From NCBI GenBank assembly GCA_035502095.1, contig DATJUX010000003.1, forward strand, positions 1-64,000: a DNA stretch of 64,000 bases, written 5' to 3'. Each line of letters starts with the position of its first letter. The stretch's first letter is position 1. Made by a program: the position numbers and the translations under genes. Of the stretch, positions 58,732 to 64,000 are shown piece by piece. The notes below the pieces were generated by a model, which saw only the letters and a program-made list of their open reading frames with translations, made no database searches and was not told the origin of the DNA. The stretch is from JAKANT01 sp035502095 (GTDB lineage: Bacteria > Pseudomonadota > Gammaproteobacteria > Burkholderiales > Burkholderiaceae_F).

Positions 58732-60054
58732 TCACCCGACCGCCAACTCCCGCAACCGGCGTTCCAGGAACCTCCGTTCCGGTTCCTGCCGGGCAAGCTC
58801 CAGCGCCCGCCGGTACGAGTGCCCCGCCTGGTCCGCCCATCCGAGGCGCCGGCACAAGTCGGCGCGCGTGGAGTGCGCGAGGTGATAGTCGGCGAGCTCG
58901 CCGCGTCGCAGGATCGCATCGACCAGTTCGAGGCCGACCTGCGGGCCGTCGCGCATCGCCATGGCGACCGCGCGGTTGAGCTCGATCACCGGCGACGGAT
59001 CGACCTGCAGCAGGACGTCGTAGAGGCCGACGATCTCGCTCCAGTCGGTGGATGCGAAGTCCGGCGCCTCCGCATGCACCGCCGCAATCGCAGCCTGCAG
59101 CGAATAGGGCCCGAACCGGCGCGAAACGAGCGCACGCTGCACCAGCCGCGATCCCTCCTCGATGCGCGCGCGATCCCACGCCGTCCGGTCCTGGTCCTCC
59201 AGCAGGATCAACTCGCCCGTCGCTGACGTACGTGCCGCGCGCCGCGACTCGTGCAACAGCATCAGTGCGAGCAGGCCCATCGCCTCGGGCTCCGGCAGCA
59301 GTTCGACGAGCAGGCGGCCGAGGCGCACCGCCTCGGCCGCCGCGTCGTGGCGCGTGAGGGACCCGCCCGACGAAGCCGAGTAACCCTCGTTGAACACGAG
59401 GTAGATCACGCGCAGCACGGCGTCGAGCCGCGCGGGCAGCGCCTCGCGCGACGGCACCTCGTAGGGGATGCGCGCGGCGCGGATCTTCGCCTTCGCGCGC
59501 ACGATCCGCTGCGCCAGCGTCGGCGGCGTCGTGAGAAATGCGTGCGCAATCTGCTCGGTCGTCAGGCCGCACACCTCGCGCAGCGTGAGCGCGATCTGCG
59601 CGTCCGGTGCAAGCGCGGGGTGACAGCAGGTGAAGATGAGGCGCAGCCGGTCGTCCTCGACCAGCTCGATGTCGACGCCGGCGGGGTCGCCGGCGACCAC
59701 GAAGCGCTCGAGATCCGCCTGCGAGAGCCCGCCTGCACCGGGCACGGCTTCGGCCTCGGTCTCGGCGCCCTCCAGGCCCTCGATCAGCTCGGTCGGCAGC
59801 GCGACGAAACGCGCGCGCCGCCGGATGGCGTCGATCGCCTTGAAGCGTCCGGTCGAGACGAGCCACGCGCGCGGATTGCCCGGCACGCCCTCGCGCGGCC
59901 ACTGCTCGAGCGCGGCGCGGAACGCATCGTGCAGCGCCTCCTCCGCGACGTCGAAATCGCCGAGCAGGCGCACCAGCGTGGCGAACACGCGCCGCGAGTC
60001 GCTGCGGTAGACCGCATCGACCACGGCGCCGATCGATGAACCGGGATCCGTCAT
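58732..60054 (-). CDS. ECF sigma factor with C-terminal TPR-like extension (ECF42-like)
   Basis: The 440-residue protein has sigma region 2 (DSRRVFATLVRLLGDFDVAE, then NPRAWLVSTGRFKAIDAIRR) and region 4 (LRLIFTCCHPALAPDAQIAL, then LTTEQIAHAFLTTPPTLAQR) in its first 200 residues. A long helical C-terminal extension (about 205-440) includes VIYLVFNEGYSASSGG, PSPVIELNRAVAMAM and SYRRALELARQEPERRFLER. This is the plan of the ECF42 group, which is typically linked to DGPF genes; two follow here. The ATG at 60054 starts the fold. No membrane anti-sigma gene is present, so control is probably through the extension or the DGPF proteins. Confidence 0.92.
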   Translation of the reverse strand: MTDPGSSIGAVVDAVYRSDSRRVFATLVRLLGDFDVAEEALHDAFRAALEQWPREGVPGNPRAWLVSTGRFKAIDAIRRRARFVALPTELIEGLEGAETEAEAVPGAGGLSQADLERFVVAGDPAGVDIELVEDDRLRLIFTCCHPALAPDAQIALTLREVCGLTTEQIAHAFLTTPPTLAQRIVRAKAKIRAARIPYEVPSREALPARLDAVLRVIYLVFNEGYSASSGGSLTRHDAAAEAVRLGRLLVELLPEPEAMGLLALMLLHESRRAARTSATGELILLEDQDRTAWDRARIEEGSRLVQRALVSRRFGPYSLQAAIAAVHAEAPDFASTDWSEIVGLYDVLLQVDPSPVIELNRAVAMAMRDGPQVGLELVDAILRRGELADYHLAHSTRADLCRRLGWADQAGHSYRRALELARQEPERRFLERRLRELAVG

Positions 60055-60090
60055 CGGACAGACCATACCCGATCGGCGCACGCCTGCCGC

Positions 60091-63000
60091 TCAGGCGGCT
60101 TGCAGCACGGTGGCCAGGCTGCGCGCGATGTCGCGCGCCACCAGCGGCTTGCTGAGCACCTCGCGCACACCGGCGTCGCGCGCCCGCGCCGCGAGCGAAC
60201 TCGTCACGTAGCCGCTCATCAGCACGATGGGAATGTCGGGCCGGATGCGCAGCACCTCGCGCGCCAGCTCCGAACCGGTGAGATCGGGCATCGATTCGTC
60301 GGACAGGATCGCCTGGAAGCGCTCCGGCTCGGCGCGAAATGTCTGTAGCGCGGCGACGCTCGACGTGAAACCGACCGGCTCGTATCCCAGCCCGGCGATC
60401 ATCTCTTCACCCATGCGCACCAGCGCGTCCTCGTCGTCGACGAGCAGGATGGTTTCGCCGGCGCCGCCCGGCACCGCGGCTTCGACCTTGGTGGCTTTCG
60501 CGACGCTGCATTGCCAGGGCAGGTACACGCTGAAGGTCGCGCCGTTGCCGGGCCGGCTTTCGATGTCGATGCCGCCGCCCAGGTCGGTGACGATGCCGTG
60601 CACCAGCGAAAGGCCGAGTCCGGTGCCGACGCCGACTTCCTTGGTGGTGAAGAACGGATCGAACATGCGCTCTCGAATCTGCGGCGGTATGCCCGATCCG
60701 GTGTCGCGCACGCACAAGCGCAGGTAGTTGCCTTGCTCGAGCGTGCTGGTCGCCACCACGGTCCTGGTCATCTCGGTGACGTCGAGCGTGACCGTAAGCG
60801 TTCCGGTCGACTTGATGGCCTGGATCGCGTTGGCGCACAGGTTCATCACGACTTGGTGTACCTGGGTCGGGTCGCCCAGCACGCCGGCGTCCCCCGCGGT
60901 GAGCCGCCGGTCGAGCACGACCCCGGTGGGGAGCGCTGCCGCCACCAGGTCGAGCGCCTCGTTCACCACGGATTGCACGTGCACCGGCGCACGCTCGGCG
61001 ACGCCGCCGCGGCTGAACGCGAGGATGCGCTCGACCAGCGATTTCGCACGCATACCGGCGTTCATCGCCGCATCGAGATGGCGGCGCGGACGCGAGGCCT
61101 CGGCCAGGTCCTGCTGCGCCAGCTCGCCATAACCGAGAATGGCGGCCAGGATGTTGTTGAAGTCGTGCGCGATGCCGCCTGCGAGCGTGCCGATCGCCTC
61201 CAGCTTTTGTGCCTGGCGCAGCTGCAGTTCGAGACGGTCGCGCTCGGCTTCCGCGCGCTTGGCCTCAGAGATGTCCTCCATCGAGCCCGCCATCCGGAAA
61301 GGCCGGCCGTGGTCGTCGCGCAGCGCGATGCCGCGCTCGCGGCACCAATGCCACGGACCGCTCGGCGAGTGGCGCAGCCGGTATTCGACCGAATAGTGGC
61401 TGGTCGCGCCGTGCAGGTGCGCGGAGATTGCGCGCCGAAGCGTCTCCACGTCGTCCGGGTGATAGTGGCAGAGCGCGATCCATTCGCGCCGCGACCGTAC
61501 CGGTTCGCCCGCCGCGAACCCCTTCATCTCCTGCGCGCGCGGCGAGAGATAGAGGCGGTCGGTGGTGAGATTCCAGTCCCACAAGCCCTGGTTCGCACCC
61601 AGCACGGCGAGCTGGAAGCGTTCCTCCGATTGGCGCAGGGCCTGCTCGACGCGCTTCTGCGCGTCGATGTCCGCCACCGAACCCGCGAAGCGGATCGGAT
61701 TGCCGTCGGCGTCGCGCACGCAGGTGCCGCGCAGACGCACCCAGCGATACACCCCGTCCGGATGCATCACCCGGTGCTCGCCGTCGCGCACGTCGGTGAG
61801 GCCCTCGAGGTGGCGGCGCCACTCCTCCGCATACTCGGCGAAGTCGTCGGGGTGGATCTTGAGCAGGTCCACCCACTCGGCGCGCGTGCGCACGGTGACG
61901 TCCGACTCGACGCCGGCGATGCGCATCGCGCGCACCGAGGTGAACATGCGATCGTTGGCGATGTCCCAGTCGAGGATGCCGTCGTTCGAGCCGGCTACCG
62001 CAAGGGCGAAGCGTTCCTCGGATTCGCGCAGCGAAACCTCGGCGCGCTTGCGCGCGTCGATGTCGGTCACCGATCCGGCCATGCGATACGGCTTGCCGTT
62101 CGCATCGCGGACACACAGACCGCGGAAGCGCGCCCAGCGGTAACTGCCGTCGCGCTGCCTGACGCGGTGTTCGCCCGCGTAGAACGGCGTCCTGCCGGCC
62201 AGGTGCGCATCGATCGCCGCGCACCGCTCGGGTTCATCGTCGGGATGGAACTCGCAGATTGCCATCCACTCGTCGAGCCGTTGCGCCTCCGGTCCGGCGG
62301 GCAGGCCCAGGATCTCGCGACAGCGCGCCGAGGCGAATGCGCGATTGGCGGCGAAATCGAGATCCCACAATCCGTCGTCGGAACCTCCCACGGCGAGCGC
62401 GAAGCGCTCGCGCGATACCTCGAGCGAGGCATGCGCAGCACTCAGGCGATTCAACTGGCGCAGCACGATCGCCAGCAGCAGCGCGGCGAGCCCACCGAGC
62501 GCAAGCGTGCGCACCGCCGTGCCGATCGCCTGCTTGCGCCACGGGGCAAGTGCCACCGAGACGTCCTGCACCACGGCGACGGAAAGCGGATAACCGGCGA
62601 CGTCGTGCATGACGGCGAAACGCTCGACGCCGTCGAGCGGGCTGATCGCCCGCATCGGCTCGGGGCGGCCGGCGTCGTAGGCCGCGCGCGCCTCCTGGTA
62701 CCTGGGCACCGGCCGGCCGAGCGCGGATTCGAGCGCGGGGTAGCGCGCCACCAGCGTCCCGTCGTCGTGCATCAGCGTCACCTTGGTGCCGCGGTCCAGG
62801 CGCAGGTCCTTGTAGAAGTCCTGGAAGTACTCGATGCGGCCGCGCGCCGCGACCGCACCGTTGAACCTGCCGTGGGCATTGGTCAGCCGTCGCGCCACCG
62901 GAAAGATCCACTGCCCATCGACATCGCTCCTGCGCGCCGCGCCCACGGAGATCGGCGTTTTCGTGTCGGCCTGCAGCGCGTGGAACTGGGCCAGCGCGCT

Positions 63001-63456
63001 GACATTGATCGTCGCCTCCTGGCCCGGAAGCAGGTACGACGTCGCGCGGATCGAACCGTCGGCATTGACCACGAGCAGTCCGTCGACCTGCACCAGGCCG
63101 ACCGACTGTTCCTGCAGATAGGCATGCAGGTCGGCGGGACTGCGGCCGGCGAACCGGCCCTCGCCGGCCTGCTCGACGAGGTGACGCAGCACCACGTCGA
63201 CCGCCTGCAGGGAACGCGCGGTCTGTTCGGCGATCACCTGCGCCTGGCTTTCGAGCCTGCGCCCCGTGGCGCTCACCGCCGCGCGGTAGCCGAGCACGAT
63301 GTCGCACGCGGCAAGTCCGATGAACACTGCGATGAACAGGCTGCCGAGCAGCAGGATCCCGCGCGGCGTCCAGCGCAACGAGCCGAACGAACCGCCCGCG
63401 CGACGCGTGGCGGGTCCGGCACGGCGGGCAGTCGTCTCCTCGGGGCCTGTCGGCAT
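60091..63456 (-). CDS. Hybrid histidine kinase: Cache-like sensor, three PAS domains, HisKA-HATPase, receiver
   Basis: The 1121-residue protein has a first membrane helix (about 33-55), an extracytoplasmic Cache-like sensor, a second helix (about 312-332), three PAS/PAC units beginning near residues 350, 480 and 611, the phospho-His in GGIAHDFNNILAAILG (H764), ATPase boxes NLCANAIQA and GVGTGLGLSLVHG, and a receiver with its acceptor Asp in LSDESMPDLTG (D1053). It is a full-length paralogue of the kinase at 24606; its PAS units match types A, C and D of that protein. No regulator gene is adjacent. Confidence 0.95.
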   Translation of the reverse strand: MPTGPEETTARRAGPATRRAGGSFGSLRWTPRGILLLGSLFIAVFIGLAACDIVLGYRAAVSATGRRLESQAQVIAEQTARSLQAVDVVLRHLVEQAGEGRFAGRSPADLHAYLQEQSVGLVQVDGLLVVNADGSIRATSYLLPGQEATINVSALAQFHALQADTKTPISVGAARRSDVDGQWIFPVARRLTNAHGRFNGAVAARGRIEYFQDFYKDLRLDRGTKVTLMHDDGTLVARYPALESALGRPVPRYQEARAAYDAGRPEPMRAISPLDGVERFAVMHDVAGYPLSVAVVQDVSVALAPWRKQAIGTAVRTLALGGLAALLLAIVLRQLNRLSAAHASLEVSRERFALAVGGSDDGLWDLDFAANRAFASARCREILGLPAGPEAQRLDEWMAICEFHPDDEPERCAAIDAHLAGRTPFYAGEHRVRQRDGSYRWARFRGLCVRDANGKPYRMAGSVTDIDARKRAEVSLRESEERFALAVAGSNDGILDWDIANDRMFTSVRAMRIAGVESDVTVRTRAEWVDLLKIHPDDFAEYAEEWRRHLEGLTDVRDGEHRVMHPDGVYRWVRLRGTCVRDADGNPIRFAGSVADIDAQKRVEQALRQSEERFQLAVLGANQGLWDWNLTTDRLYLSPRAQEMKGFAAGEPVRSRREWIALCHYHPDDVETLRRAISAHLHGATSHYSVEYRLRHSPSGPWHWCRERGIALRDDHGRPFRMAGSMEDISEAKRAEAERDRLELQLRQAQKLEAIGTLAGGIAHDFNNILAAILGYGELAQQDLAEASRPRRHLDAAMNAGMRAKSLVERILAFSRGGVAERAPVHVQSVVNEALDLVAAALPTGVVLDRRLTAGDAGVLGDPTQVHQVVMNLCANAIQAIKSTGTLTVTLDVTEMTRTVVATSTLEQGNYLRLCVRDTGSGIPPQIRERMFDPFFTTKEVGVGTGLGLSLVHGIVTDLGGGIDIESRPGNGATFSVYLPWQCSVAKATKVEAAVPGGAGETILLVDDEDALVRMGEEMIAGLGYEPVGFTSSVAALQTFRAEPERFQAILSDESMPDLTGSELAREVLRIRPDIPIVLMSGYVTSSLAARARDAGVREVLSKPLVARDIARSLATVLQAA

Positions 63457-63531
63457 CGTGATCGTCTCGCGGCGGGTCGCAGGATTGGGCCGACGCGGGG
63501 TTTCATCGCCGTGTCACACCACGTGTCAGCG

Positions 63532-63546
63532 GATTACGTTTGAAAC
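63532..63546 (+). promoter_or_regulatory. Copy of the recurrent GTTRCNNNTGAAAY motif
   Basis: The plus strand reads GATTACGTTTGAAAC. It lies 75 bases upstream of the hybrid kinase start at 63456, on the opposite strand to that gene. Confidence 0.4.
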
Positions 63547-63574
63547 ACAGGACGCGGACGCGCGCACCGCGCGC

Positions 63575-63660
63575 ACCTTGTCATCCTGAGGCGAAGGCGA
63601 AGGATCTCGGCGCTCGATCGTTCGCGATCCCTCGCTGCGCTCGGAGGACACGCCTCCACA
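63575..63660. repeat. Dispersed GTCATNCCG-type intergenic repeat
   Basis: CTTGTCATCCTGAGGCGAAG then GCGAAGGATCTCGGCGCTCG, followed by GCGATCCCTCGCTGCGCTCG, is the best-preserved copy of this family in the window. The final inverted GATGAC end is diverged. It lies between the second kinase and the LRAT gene. Confidence 0.65.
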
Positions 63661-63767
63661 GGCGTGGATTGCTTCGCCCGGCGCAATCCGCCCGAGGCTT
63701 CGCGACGGCGCGAGGAAGCACGTCCGGGCCTCGCGGGCTTCCCTCTTTCAATCCCCGGTTGTGATTG

Positions 63768-63782
63768 GTTTCAATTGTTACG
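63768..63782 (-). promoter_or_regulatory. Copy of the recurrent GTTRCNNNTGAAAY motif, one mismatch
   Basis: The minus strand reads CGTAACAATTGAAAC. It lies 99 bases before the proposed LRAT start and, with the copy at 63532, flanks the dispersed repeat in inverted orientation. Confidence 0.35.
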
Positions 63783-63881
63783 GGCCCCCTGTCGTGCGAA
63801 ATCGTGCTTCAACACGTTGCCTCCAAAGTGCCATCCATCGCGTATGTCACGCATGGATTCGAAGAAGCCCGGAGCAAGGAC

Positions 63882-64000
63882 GTGTTGGACGAAATTCCCA
63901 TCGGAGCGCATCTCACGTCGCCACGGCGGGGTTATCTCCATCACGGCGTGTACGCGGGCAACGGCCGGGTGATCCACTACGGTGGATTCAATCGCCTGTT
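63882..64000 (+). CDS. LRAT-domain protein, N-terminal part
   Basis: The frame runs off the right edge. From a GTG at 63882 (GGAG seven bases before it) it reads DEIPIGAHLTSPRRGYLHHG then VYAGNGRVIHYGGFNRL. That is the start of a lecithin-retinol-acyltransferase-like NlpC/P60 domain (GAHL-PR-GY-HHGIYVG-GRVIHY), with the catalytic His in HHG. The Cys half is outside the window. Bacterial members are thought to be acyltransferases or hydrolases. The frame is open further upstream, so the start is not certain. Confidence 0.8.
   Translation, partial: MLDEIPIGAHLTSPRRGYLHHGVYAGNGRVIHYGGFNRL

Overview
The window is GC-rich bacterial chromosome. Codons end mostly in G or C, GTG starts are common, and genes are often joined by ATGA or GTGA overlaps. 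The gene content suggests a betaproteobacterium near Burkholderiales: a TctC/Bug-type receptor, DUF2917 and DUF4148 proteins, a small WFPAKRYGWGWG membrane protein, and many metabolic oxidoreductases. That placement is inferred from family content; no rRNA or other marker gene is present. I saw no tRNA, rRNA, CRISPR array, transposase or phage gene.

Left third (1-24 kb): metabolic genes. These are an IorA/IorB molybdenum hydroxylase, a PHB-depolymerase-type esterase, a Bug receptor, a small membrane-protein operon on the minus strand (EcsC, DUF4345 and others), an FMN-dependent alpha-hydroxy-acid oxidase, a LysE exporter, a TrpB-like PLP enzyme, ArfB, a nitrobindin-like barrel, a creatininase, a beta-propeller protein, a LysR/azoreductase divergon, formate-tetrahydrofolate ligase, an XRE-cupin/GNAT divergon, NudC and an MFS transporter. 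Three decayed genes lie here: a copper-chaperone remnant, an alpha/beta hydrolase with a lost middle, and a frameshifted and truncated carboxymuconolactone-decarboxylase-like gene.

Middle (24-44 kb): a signalling block with a receiver protein, a 1767-residue hybrid histidine kinase carrying eight PAS domains, and an OmpR-type regulator. After it come a thioesterase, a DUF2917 protein, a GNAT enzyme, an old-yellow-enzyme homologue, an aldo/keto reductase and a CorA/ZntB transporter. A stress cluster (two universal stress proteins, a hemerythrin protein and a CrtI-like FAD oxidoreductase) carries two FNR/ANR-like boxes. Next are a TPM-TPR protein, a small secreted protein, and a molybdopterin oxidoreductase overlapping a cytochrome b.

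Right third (44-64 kb): an acyl-CoA synthetase, then two convergent multi-pass membrane proteins sharing an unrecognised C-terminal domain (the best candidate here for an undescribed system), an HD-GYP protein with a TPR-like sensor, and a 43-residue peptide with a strong terminator. A tandem pair of 62/63-residue paralogues follows. Then comes a minus-strand series: an ECF sigma factor with a TPR-like extension, two DGPF (YciI) proteins, an ABC-2 exporter and an MFS transporter. A second hybrid kinase, with three PAS domains and paralogous to the giant one, and the start of an LRAT-domain gene close the window.

A short intergenic motif, G(A/G)TTRCNNNTGAAAY, recurs about nine times. In five cases its near edge lies only 80-85 bases before a start codon. 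Two families of dispersed intergenic repeats are also present.
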